From Thermodesulfobacteriota bacterium (GTDB lineage Bacteria > Desulfobacterota > WTBG01 > CAIYCZ01 > CAIRTM01): 64,000 nucleotides of DNA. Positions within the stretch are counted from its first letter, which is position 1; each line of letters begins with the position of its first letter. Shown one piece after another: positions 1-7,571 of the stretch. Position numbers and translations under genes: made by a program. Under the pieces are notes generated by a model, which was not told where the DNA came from, made no database searches, and saw only the letters and a program-made list of their open reading frames with translations. The DNA is taken from positions 23,537 to 87,536 of the forward strand of contig JAOAHH010000072.1 of the NCBI GenBank assembly GCA_026415325.1, given 5' to 3'.

Positions 1-1188
1 ATGCTCTGCTCATGGCGTGAGGTGCAGGAGCGGCTTGCAGAGTTTATTGTGGTACTCCTACTTATGGAGGCTGCCCTGATCGGCGTATTTATTAGTCTGA
101 ATATTGTGCTGTTTTATGTGTTTTGGGAAGGGATGCTCATTCCCATGTATCTTTTGATCGCGATATGGGGCGGGCCGCGCCGTGATTATGCATCGGTCAA
201 GTTTTTTGTCTATACGTTTGCCGGAAGTATCTTTTTGCTGTTTGCCCTGATTGCGCTTTACGTTGCCACGGGCACGTGCAATTACCCCGACCTTTTGTCC
301 TACCGGTTCAATCCAAGAATGCAATGGCTTGTTTTTGTCTGCTGCGCCATTGCCTGTGCGGTCAAAACTCCGCTCTATCCACTGCACACCTGGCTACCGG
401 CGGCACATGTCGAAGCACCGACGGCAGGAAGCGTAATCCTTGCAGGAGTCCTTTTAAAAATGGGTGGCTACGGGTTTCTCAGGTTTTGCATCGGTCTTGC
501 GCCTCATGCTGCACAGAGTGCTGCGCCGCTTATGACCGCAGTTGCGCTTGTGGCAATCCTCATCGGCGGATGCCTTGCGCTCGGCCAGGATGACCTAAAG
601 CGCCTTATCGCCTATTCCAGTATTGCCCACATGGGTTTTGTGGTGCTCGGGATGTTTATGGTGAGCGTGCGCGGCACACAGGCCGGGGTGCTCCAGATGG
701 TGAATCACGGTATCAGTACCAGCGCACTGTTTATCTGTGTCGGCATGCTATATGAGCGCACCCACAGCAGATTGCTTGCCGATAACTGTGCGCTCGGCAG
801 CTCGATGCCGCGCTTTGTGACGTTGTTTACGCTCGCAGCATGCTCGTCGTTCGGATTTCCCGGCACGAACGGGTTTATCGGTGAGTTTCTTGTGATAATT
901 GCTGCGTTTGAAAAGAATATTGTGCTCGGTGCCTGCGCTGTGTGCGGCGTGCTTGTTGCAGCAGCGTATATGCTGAGGGCCGTCCAAAAGATTATCTGGG
1001 CAGACCGGCCGGGCAATCACCAGCACGGCGCTGCAATTCATAAGGTGCTTTCAGATATCAATATCCGCGAGGTATTTGTGCTTGCAGTGCTTGCAGGAGG
1101 TATCGTGCTGATCGGTTTCCGGCCATCGGTTGTCCTTGATATGACCAGTGCAAGCGTTACCATGCTGGTGCAGCGATTGAGCGGATAA
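1..1188 (+). CDS. nuoM: NADH-quinone oxidoreductase subunit M (5' partial)
   Basis: This is an antiporter-like proton-pumping membrane subunit of respiratory complex I. The visible 395 residues are almost entirely hydrophobic helices. The FWEGM segment carries the conserved membrane glutamate (E43 here), and AVKTPLYPLHTWLPAAH carries the conserved lysine (K122 here), followed by EAPTAGSVILAG, a hallmark of the NuoM/MrpA antiporter fold. LGQDDLKRLIAYSSIAHMG is the second conserved loop. Family members are about 500 residues, so roughly 100 N-terminal residues lie upstream of the window and the first ATG here is not the true start. nuoN follows 21 bp downstream on the same strand, as in standard nuo operons. 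The M assignment over L rests on the length and the FWE motif. Confidence 0.93.
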   Translation: MLCSWREVQERLAEFIVVLLLMEAALIGVFISLNIVLFYVFWEGMLIPMYLLIAIWGGPRRDYASVKFFVYTFAGSIFLLFALIALYVATGTCNYPDLLSYRFNPRMQWLVFVCCAIACAVKTPLYPLHTWLPAAHVEAPTAGSVILAGVLLKMGGYGFLRFCIGLAPHAAQSAAPLMTAVALVAILIGGCLALGQDDLKRLIAYSSIAHMGFVVLGMFMVSVRGTQAGVLQMVNHGISTSALFICVGMLYERTHSRLLADNCALGSSMPRFVTLFTLAACSSFGFPGTNGFIGEFLVIIAAFEKNIVLGACAVCGVLVAAAYMLRAVQKIIWADRPGNHQHGAAIHKVLSDINIREVFVLAVLAGGIVLIGFRPSVVLDMTSASVTMLVQRLSG

Positions 1189-1209
1189 CGGCAACCGTAT
1201 ACAAAGCCT

Positions 1210-2649
1210 ATGATGTTCGAGAAAGGGTTCCTGATATTGCCTGAAATCATTGTGATCGGTGCTGCTGCCTTTTTTTTCGGCGCAGCGATGGGAAAGGTGC
1301 GTTCAGCAACAATTCTTCTGGCAGCAGGAAGCAGTGCCGCACTAGCTGCGTTGGGCAGTGCGGTAGCGACCTTTTCCCGTCACGGACTGCTCTTCGGTGT
1401 GTACCAAATCGATGTCGTCTCGCAAACGTTTAAAATCATTATCCTTGGAGGGCTCCTGCTTATCCTGCTGTGCACGCCAAGGCTTCGCGGTATAACCAGT
1501 GCCTTTAGTGCAGAATACTTTCTGTTCCTGTTTTCCGGATGTGTCGGCCTGTGTCTGATGACAAGTACGGCTGAGCTGATGACCATGATCCTGAGCATTG
1601 AAATAGCTTCCTATGCCTTCTACGTGCTCGTGCCGCTACGCAGCAAGCGCTATGAACGAGAACCCTTTGAGGCCGGCATCAAGTACATGTTTTTCGGCGG
1701 TGCCGCCACCGCATTGACCCTCTACGGCATGAGCTATCTGTACGGCATGGCACGCTCAACATACCTCAGCAACCTTGCGCGCGAACTGCCCGTCCTGCTT
1801 GCGGCAGAACCGCTTGCCGTGATTGGACTTGTGCTCTTTTTGGTCGGCATTTGTTTTAAGCTTGGGCTTGCACCGCTGCATTACTGGATGCCGGATGCGT
1901 TTACGGGCGCAGCGCATGAAACTGCCTGTGCGATTGCCACGCTCCCCAAAGTTGCGGCACTTTGTCTGTTGCTGCGCATTTTTGCGCTTGCCAGCACAAG
2001 CGACGGTACCGTGGCGCTGGTATTCGGGACAATGGCGGTACTCTCAATGAGTATCGGTAATCTTTCGGCGCTTGGGCAGCGGGATATCAAGCGCCTGCTT
2101 GCCTATTCAGGCATCGCGCATGCGGGGTATCTTGTCGTTGGGATGCTTGCCTCCTCGTCTGTCGGTATGGCAGCGGTTATTTATTATGCAGTCGGCTATG
2201 TAGTGATGCTTGTTGCGTGCTTTTTTGTTCTCTACCAGCTTGCCCCGCACGGTGAGAACATCACGATCGAAGATCTGCATGGTCTTGCACGGCGTTCACC
2301 GTTGCTTGCCGTGACGCTTACCGTTGCCGCGATAGGGCTTGCGGGCATTCCGCCCACAATTGGCTTTACCGGAAAATTTCTCATGTTTGCTGCTGCACTC
2401 AAACACGGCTGGTATATCATGGTGGGTTTTGCAATCGTTAATGTCTGTATTGCTGCGTTCTATTACCTGCGCTTGATCAGGGCGGTGTATACCGGTGTTT
2501 CCGAGAGAGCAGAGCGGATAACCCTGCCGTTCCATACCGCAGTAAGTGCCGTGTCGCTTATCGGAGCAATTGTGGTGGCCGGCATAGTTCCGCGTCCGTT
2601 ATTTGAAAATGTGTTGCCGGCAGCCACATCACTCCTTGCGCGGTTTTGA
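1210..2649 (+). CDS. nuoN: NADH-quinone oxidoreductase subunit N
   Basis: This is the last antiporter-like membrane subunit of complex I, 479 residues, with about 14 predicted helices. LSIEIASYAFYVLV holds the conserved glutamate. FKLGLAPLHYWMPDAF holds the lysine of the proton channel, and LGQRDIKRLLAYSGIAHAG is the conserved loop before the C-terminal helices. The length fits the family. It starts at a double ATG 21 bp after nuoM and is probably the final gene of the nuo operon, because the next gene runs the other way. Its last 21 bp overlap the 3' end of the convergent cyclase gene, so no dedicated terminator fits between them. The start is chosen by the adjacent hydrophobic N-terminus; no strong ribosome-binding site is visible. 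Confidence 0.93.
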   Translation: MMFEKGFLILPEIIVIGAAAFFFGAAMGKVRSATILLAAGSSAALAALGSAVATFSRHGLLFGVYQIDVVSQTFKIIILGGLLLILLCTPRLRGITSAFSAEYFLFLFSGCVGLCLMTSTAELMTMILSIEIASYAFYVLVPLRSKRYEREPFEAGIKYMFFGGAATALTLYGMSYLYGMARSTYLSNLARELPVLLAAEPLAVIGLVLFLVGICFKLGLAPLHYWMPDAFTGAAHETACAIATLPKVAALCLLLRIFALASTSDGTVALVFGTMAVLSMSIGNLSALGQRDIKRLLAYSGIAHAGYLVVGMLASSSVGMAAVIYYAVGYVVMLVACFFVLYQLAPHGENITIEDLHGLARRSPLLAVTLTVAAIGLAGIPPTIGFTGKFLMFAAALKHGWYIMVGFAIVNVCIAAFYYLRLIRAVYTGVSERAERITLPFHTAVSAVSLIGAIVVAGIVPRPLFENVLPAATSLLARF

Positions 2650-4326
2650 GTATCCGTCCTTTGCCGACAAGACCTCGTATACCGTAATTTCAACGCTCTT
2701 CCCTTTCACCCGACGCGACCCGACGCAGGTAATACAAAAGAGGTCTTTAACCAGACGGTACGTCTCTTCACCGATGAGGATTTGATGAGGTGCTGCAATA
2801 GATTCAAGCCGGGCGGCGGTGTTCACCGGATCTCCGATCACGGTATAATCGAGCCGTTTTGGCGATCCCATATTACCGGCGACCACCTTGCCGGTATTAA
2901 TGCCGATGCGGATGTCAAGGCGATCGCCCACCGGAAGATCCAGCCTGAGCTCTTCGACCGCCTGCCGCATGGCAAGTGCGGCATGGAGAGCGCGAATGGC
3001 ATCATCTTCTTTTTCAACTGGTGCCCCGAACACGGCAAGCAACCCGTCGCCGATGTACTTATCGAGCGTCCCGTCGTACCTGAAGATAATATCGGTCATC
3101 CGGGAGAAGTACTGGTTCAGGATCATATTGACCTCGCGCGGCGGTAGTTTTTCAGAGATGCTGGTAAACCCGACAATATCAGTGAAGACGACGGTTGCCG
3201 TGAGTTCCTTGGGCTCCATGAGATCTTCCTGACCGCCACGGAGGATCATATCGACAACCTGGGGAGAATGGAAGCGCTCCAGCCGGTTGCGCAGACGTTC
3301 TTCCTCACGGATCTTTTCATTCAGACTTGCCTGCTCAATGATCATGGCCATCTGACTGCCAATGGCTTTGAGCAGTTCAAGGTCATCATGGTTAAATTGG
3401 TTATCGAACCGGATACTGTCAAGCTGAATTACGCCGATAATGCTATCCTTTTTCCACAGCGGCACACATATCGCAGACCGGATTTGCTGCAAGAAGACGC
3501 TTTTGGCATAATCAAGCCGCGAATCGTCCATGGCATTTGAAGTAAGAAGCGCGACCTTATCTCTGATAACACGGTTGATGATGGTGCGGCTTGCGGTGAT
3601 CTGGCCGGTTCCGACGACTTTGTCATCTTTATATTTCACGACCATCGGGATCAGCTCTTCGCCTTTTTCACCACCGGTCAGGATAAGAAAACCGTAATCT
3701 GCATCGATCACCATGAAAATAAGGTCCATAATCTTGGTGAGCAGTTCTTTGAAGTCCTGGATAGAATTGAGCTGCCGACTGATTTCGTAAAGGACAAAGA
3801 GCACCTTGTTGCTGCGCTCCAGGGAGGAGACATCACCGCACGGTTCCCGTTCACCGTGGTTTTCGGCGGCAGCCATCCCGAGACTGCTGATGCCGGTGCG
3901 GCTTTTCCGGGTATCACGTGCAATCAGCAGTTGTTGCGAGTCTGCGGCGATACTCTGCGGACTGATCCCGACGACTTTTTGCTGCGCATCAGCATCGGCG
4001 TCAAGGATGACAGAGGCGGTACGAAAGGAGATATCGCTGTGTTCGGTGAGGAAGGTAAGACGTGACTTGCCGATACTGATCTGGTCTTCATGCCGCAGCA
4101 GGCGCGTTTGGATAGCAACGCCGTTGACTTTTGTTCCGTTGAAACTGCCCAGATCCGTGAGCACATACCCTTCAGGCGTTTTGGTTATTGCGGCATGGTT
4201 GCGGGAAACCGTGGAATCGGCAAGGGTGATATCACAGTCCTTGCTTCTGCCGATGGTAATGCGGTTTTTGCTCAGCTGATATTCAAAAACCGCACCGTCA
4301 GGTCCAACACCATGCAAAAACGGCAT
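2629..4326 (-). CDS. FHA-GAF-class III adenylate/guanylate cyclase
   Basis: This soluble 565-residue signalling enzyme is predicted to make cAMP (or cGMP) from the nucleotide triphosphate. Residues 1-95 are an FHA phosphothreonine-binding domain (GRSKDCDI, SRNH, GSFNGT). Residues about 165-335 are a GAF domain. Residues about 345-550 are a class III cyclase catalytic domain. The two metal-binding aspartates are present in VVFTDIVGFTS and YIGDGLLAVFG. KRLDYTVIGDPVNTAARL holds the lysine and aspartate that favour ATP, plus the transition-state N and R. I chose the ATG at 4326 because GAGGGGAG lies 7 nt upstream; an upstream in-frame start would add 16 unlikely residues. A 7-2-7 palindrome lies about 97 bp before the start. 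The FHA input implies control by a Ser/Thr kinase, which is not visible here. Confidence 0.9.
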   Translation of the reverse strand: MPFLHGVGPDGAVFEYQLSKNRITIGRSKDCDITLADSTVSRNHAAITKTPEGYVLTDLGSFNGTKVNGVAIQTRLLRHEDQISIGKSRLTFLTEHSDISFRTASVILDADADAQQKVVGISPQSIAADSQQLLIARDTRKSRTGISSLGMAAAENHGEREPCGDVSSLERSNKVLFVLYEISRQLNSIQDFKELLTKIMDLIFMVIDADYGFLILTGGEKGEELIPMVVKYKDDKVVGTGQITASRTIINRVIRDKVALLTSNAMDDSRLDYAKSVFLQQIRSAICVPLWKKDSIIGVIQLDSIRFDNQFNHDDLELLKAIGSQMAMIIEQASLNEKIREEERLRNRLERFHSPQVVDMILRGGQEDLMEPKELTATVVFTDIVGFTSISEKLPPREVNMILNQYFSRMTDIIFRYDGTLDKYIGDGLLAVFGAPVEKEDDAIRALHAALAMRQAVEELRLDLPVGDRLDIRIGINTGKVVAGNMGSPKRLDYTVIGDPVNTAARLESIAAPHQILIGEETYRLVKDLFCITCVGSRRVKGKSVEITVYEVLSAKDGYSKPRKE

Positions 4327-4422
4327 TCTTATCTCCCCTCTTTCAAAACATTCCCGCGGCCTTTTTGGCCGCATTTTTTTAATAGGTATTGTAGTCCCGC
4401 GATAGGAACTAAAGCTCGATGC

Positions 4423-4438
4423 GTTTCATGTATGAAAC
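4423..4438. promoter_or_regulatory. Perfect 16-bp palindrome, possible operator
   Basis: GTTTCAT-GT-ATGAAAC is a perfect inverted repeat in the gap upstream of the FHA-GAF-cyclase gene. Its size fits a dimeric helix-turn-helix or FNR/CRP-like regulator. The function is inferred from symmetry and position only. Confidence 0.35.
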
Positions 4439-4563
4439 TTTTACCGTTCTTCTGTGTTTAAAAGAGTAAAAGGTTACCGACGTTTGCCTGAATTTTTTCC
4501 TGCAACGGTTGAGCATGACAGGAAACAATACAGCCAACCGGAGAACGCTCCACCGGCTTTTTG

Positions 4564-4587
4564 CAAGCGAGACGATCGTGTCGCTTG
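4564..4587. repeat. 24-bp near-perfect palindrome
   Basis: The segment reads CAAGCGA-G-ACGATCGT-G-TCGCTTG, with 22 of 24 positions symmetric around the centre ACGATCGT. The only asymmetric pair is 4571/4580. It lies in the gene-free divergent region, about 150 bp before the AI-2E family gene. It has no T-tract, so it is not an intrinsic terminator. It may be an operator or a recombination or repeat-unit remnant. Confidence 0.4.
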
Positions 4588-4738
4588 TGCTGAGCGTTGT
4601 GCTGTGGGCATTAAGCCTTGTAGCACTATTCTTGGTCTGCAGGTATGTAACCTTTTGATGCTTCCCCGTCCGGCATTGCCAAAAGTTTGATAACCGCATC
4701 GATAGACTTTCCTTCCTCTTTTTGGTATAGTGGCTTCC

Positions 4739-5782
4739 ATGAACGCCCGGGCGCCGCGTATCTCTTTTCTTCTGCTGCTTATCATTTTAATGATCAGCTT
4801 CGGTGTGATCATCAGGCCGTTTCTGCTGCCCGCGCTGATCGCTTTGATTATTGCAGTGATTTGCTGGCCGGTCAACAGAGTTTTTCTCCAGCTGCTCCGC
4901 GGTCGCAGGACCCTCGCCGCAATCTTTGCAACAATCGTGGTTGCGCTGTGCATCCTTGTGCCGCTCGGTACCTTAATCAGTATCGCGGCGGTCAATTCCG
5001 TGAGTGCAATAAAGACCGTTATCAGTAATCTTGAGGTAGGCCATATCGCACATGCACTTGATCGAATTAATATGTGGGTTCAGGACAAAGCGTCGCAAGT
5101 ACCGGGGGTTCAGCTTCCCGAGCTGAATATCAGAGCACGCCTGCTCGAAGCGGTTTCCGCATTCGGTTCGTTTGTCTATCAGTATTCTCCAAAAGTGTTT
5201 ACTGCAACCATCTCGCTCTTTTTCGGCGCCGTTCTTATCGTTATCTTTCTGTTCCTTTTTTTCCTCGACGGGCCTGTCTTATTTAATGCGCTCATCAGCC
5301 TGGTGCCGCTTAAAGGTGAACACAAAGATATCCTTGTGAAAGAAATCGCGGCAATCATCACCGGAACTTTTACCGGGATGATCGCCACAGCCTGTGCCCA
5401 AGGCTTGCTCATCGGCATTGGGTACTGGATTGCCGGCATTGCCAACCCGTTGGTCTGGGGGGTGTTGGCGATTGGTGTCACCTTAATCCCAGTTATCGGC
5501 GCCCCGCTGATGTATGTGCCGCCTGCCATTGCATTGATGATCGGAGGACATTGGTATCAGGGGATTTTTCTTTTCCTGTACGGTGTGTTTATCGTCTCGA
5601 TCGCCGACAACATCATAAAACCGCTTGCCATGCGCGGCAAGGTGAACGTGCATCCGGTGCTGCTCGCGCTTGCGTTGATCGGTGGCGCCCTTTGGCTGGG
5701 CGGTGCCGGCATTGTGGTCGGCCCGATGATTGTAGCGCTGATGCTTGCAATGCTGCGGATTTACCGGAAGGAATTTTTATAG
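4739..5782 (+). CDS. AI-2E family (PerM/TqsA) transporter
   Basis: This is a 347-residue polytopic inner-membrane protein of the AI-2E/UPF0118 family. Members export or exchange small molecules, with autoinducer-2 and Na+/H+ exchange reported for some. It has a paired N-terminal helix (LLLLIILMISFGVIIRPFL), then a soluble segment of about 100 residues with amphipathic helices, then a C-terminal helix bundle. The conserved C-terminal region includes VTLIPVIGAPLMYVPPA and DNIIKPLAMRGK..HPVLLALALIGGALWLGGAGIVVGP. An in-frame GTG at 4730 is an alternative start; the ATG at 4739 puts the hydrophobic helix nearer the N-terminus. No ribosome-binding site decides between them. It stands alone on the plus strand, and the substrate cannot be read from sequence. 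Confidence 0.85.
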   Translation: MNARAPRISFLLLLIILMISFGVIIRPFLLPALIALIIAVICWPVNRVFLQLLRGRRTLAAIFATIVVALCILVPLGTLISIAAVNSVSAIKTVISNLEVGHIAHALDRINMWVQDKASQVPGVQLPELNIRARLLEAVSAFGSFVYQYSPKVFTATISLFFGAVLIVIFLFLFFLDGPVLFNALISLVPLKGEHKDILVKEIAAIITGTFTGMIATACAQGLLIGIGYWIAGIANPLVWGVLAIGVTLIPVIGAPLMYVPPAIALMIGGHWYQGIFLFLYGVFIVSIADNIIKPLAMRGKVNVHPVLLALALIGGALWLGGAGIVVGPMIVALMLAMLRIYRKEFL

Positions 5783-5842
5783 AAAGCCTGTTCCTAATAG
5801 GCTCCCCTCCTGTCTCAGGTTTGACGCTCCCCTTTCATGTCC

Positions 5843-6442
5843 TTATCCTGTGCGTCTTTTTATTTTCTTCGCGAGCAAAGCATATGCCTCATCAAGACGG
5901 TTTTGTCGTGATTTTTGTTGTTCAAATAGACTGGGTTGGCGGGAGTTGAGCCCGTATTTCTGTAACAGTTGTTCCTCAAGTTCATGCTGTGTGATGGAGC
6001 GTTGTTCATCGATGATATGCCGGAGAATGATACCCTGTTCCGCAAGCGCTGGGGACACAAGCATGAACCGGTGGCAGTCAAATGGTTCTTTTTCAGCACA
6101 CAGCAGCGCAACGGTAAATCCCTGTTCGATTTCAGCGATAACGCGGTGTATTCCTTCCTGAAAAGAAGGCAGCTTGCGCACAGCGATGAAATCAACCCTG
6201 CCGTCAGGCAACAGTACCCCCTGATCTGTCTGTCTGCCGCCGAGCCGGTCTCCAAGGTACAGGTAGCGAATATCATGAAGCTGCAAGTCTGTTTTCAAGG
6301 ACTCTCGATTAAATTGTGGATGACGACGGCTATACGGCACGCTGCGGATATCGATGAGGGTGTCGATGGCATAACTGCGGAGGATGTTAATGAATGCCTC
6401 GAGTCTGTGGTCTGAATGGCCGATGGTTGCACACGCACGCAT
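5843..6442 (-). CDS. DUF488 family protein
   Basis: This is a 199-residue cytosolic protein of the DUF488 family, whose biochemical role is not established. Conserved features are an N-terminal TIGHSD, LIDIRSVPYSRRHPQFN, a LGDRLGG segment and the C-terminal LLCAEKEPFDCHR, which holds a C-x8-CHR arrangement. The last 40 residues are charged and probably helical. It is transcribed divergently from endonuclease IV with a 94 bp spacer that contains a palindromic -10 hexamer shared by both directions. Neighbouring a DNA-repair gene is suggestive of a nucleic-acid role, but that is only inference. A GGAG lies about 10 nt before the ATG. Confidence 0.85.
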   Translation of the reverse strand: MRACATIGHSDHRLEAFINILRSYAIDTLIDIRSVPYSRRHPQFNRESLKTDLQLHDIRYLYLGDRLGGRQTDQGVLLPDGRVDFIAVRKLPSFQEGIHRVIAEIEQGFTVALLCAEKEPFDCHRFMLVSPALAEQGIILRHIIDEQRSITQHELEEQLLQKYGLNSRQPSLFEQQKSRQNRLDEAYALLAKKIKRRTG

Positions 6443-6462
6443 AGCATGACGCTCCGTTCATG

Positions 6463-6472
6463 TATTATAATA
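6463..6472. promoter_or_regulatory. Palindromic TATTATAATA, shared -10 box
   Basis: The 10-bp palindrome TATTATAATA gives an exact TATAAT on both strands (6466-6471 plus, 6469-6464 minus) in the 94 bp between the DUF488 gene and nfo. It is positioned about 65 bp before nfo and about 20 bp before the DUF488 start. No good -35 is seen on either side, so it may need an activator or may be fortuitous in an AT-rich spacer. Confidence 0.35.
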
Positions 6473-6536
6473 CCATTGCACGAACAATAGGCACACGGTA
6501 AAAATGGTAGTTTTGTATCAATAACGGTATGGTGTT

Positions 6537-7388
6537 ATGCGTTTTGGGTTCCATGTTTCCATTGCTGGTGGGCTTGAGGCAGCGGTTCACCGCGCGCAAA
6601 AAATCGGCTGCCGTACCCTTCAACTTTTTTCCCGCAATCCCCGCGGCTGGCAATCAAAACCGTTTGACAGACGCGCTGCCCAACGGTTTAGACAACTCAC
6701 CCTCCAGTATGATATCAGACCGGTGTTTGTGCATCTGCCGTACCTCCCCAACCTTGCTGCAGCCGATGAAGACCTCTATGAGCGATCCGTTCGCGTGCTC
6801 TGCGACGATCTTTGGAGAGCCGAGCAGCTCGGCGCTGCGGGGCTCGTGCTGCATCTTGGTCACCGCAACAGCGCGCTGCCTGAGCGAGCGCTGTTACAGG
6901 TAGCACATGCGATAAATAAAGCGTGCACGAAGGTCGAGAGCACTCCTCTGCTCCTCCTTGAAAATGCTGCGGGGCAGGGTAGTGAGGTTGGCAGTTCTTT
7001 TTCCGAGTTGCAGGAGATTATGGATCTGGTCTCTTATCCGGAGCGGATCGGCCTGTGCCTCGACACAGCCCATGCCTTTGCCGCAGGCTATAATGTGAGA
7101 ACCGCCAAAGGGCTTGCAACAATGCTCGATGAAATCGAGCGCCGTATCGGTCTGCAGCGCCTCAGGCTTATTCATCTCAACGATGCAAAGGCACCCTGTG
7201 GTTCACGCATTGACCGGCACTGGCATATTGGCAAAGGCTGCATCGGCACAACAGGAATGCGCAGAATCATTAGCCATCCTCTCCTCACAACGCTGCCTGC
7301 AATCATGGAGACCCCGAAAAAAGGAGAGAATGATGACGTTGAAAACATGAAAGCAGTGCTCAGGCTCGCACGCGGTATTTTTCATTAA
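6537..7388 (+). CDS. nfo: Endonuclease IV (AP endonuclease)
   Basis: This is a 283-residue zinc-dependent apurinic/apyrimidinic endonuclease that incises abasic DNA in base-excision repair. The length matches the family. The ligands of the trinuclear zinc site are in place: His in FVHLPYLPNL and LVLHLGH, Glu in LLLENAAGQG, Asp and His in CLDTAHAFAAGY, His in LIHLNDAKAP, Asp-x-His in RIDRHWHIGKG, and Glu in METPK. The N-terminal GFHVSIAGG is the usual opening of the TIM-barrel fold. The ATG at 6537 opens directly into that motif. It is a single gene divergent from the DUF488 gene and followed by the chemoreceptor. Confidence 0.95.
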   Translation: MRFGFHVSIAGGLEAAVHRAQKIGCRTLQLFSRNPRGWQSKPFDRRAAQRFRQLTLQYDIRPVFVHLPYLPNLAAADEDLYERSVRVLCDDLWRAEQLGAAGLVLHLGHRNSALPERALLQVAHAINKACTKVESTPLLLLENAAGQGSEVGSSFSELQEIMDLVSYPERIGLCLDTAHAFAAGYNVRTAKGLATMLDEIERRIGLQRLRLIHLNDAKAPCGSRIDRHWHIGKGCIGTTGMRRIISHPLLTTLPAIMETPKKGENDDVENMKAVLRLARGIFH

Positions 7389-7571
7389 CGGGGGGGTAAT
7401 TTAATCGATAGATATGCCGAACCAGATGTCCAAAACATGCTATATTCTTAACCAACTGCCTCCCTACAACAACAAGCGCCTTATTAACTGAAATGTTTTA
7501 AACAGTTCATCATGAGCGAGCGTATATTTTACCGTTTTTTAGGAGTACAAAGCGAAGAGGAGGATGGTGCT

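Larger units (their letters stand above)
4327..4738. other. Gene-free divergent region with palindromes
   Basis: This is a 412 bp gap between the cyclase (leftward) and the AI-2E family gene (rightward). I see no convincing protein: the open frames here lack ribosome-binding sites and recognisable domains. A perfect palindrome, GTTTCATGTATGAAAC (4423-4438, 7 bp arms, 2 bp centre), sits about 97 bp upstream of the cyclase start and could be an operator. A second, larger near-palindrome lies at 4564-4587. No clear sigma-70 promoter was found for the rightward gene. Confidence 0.6.
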
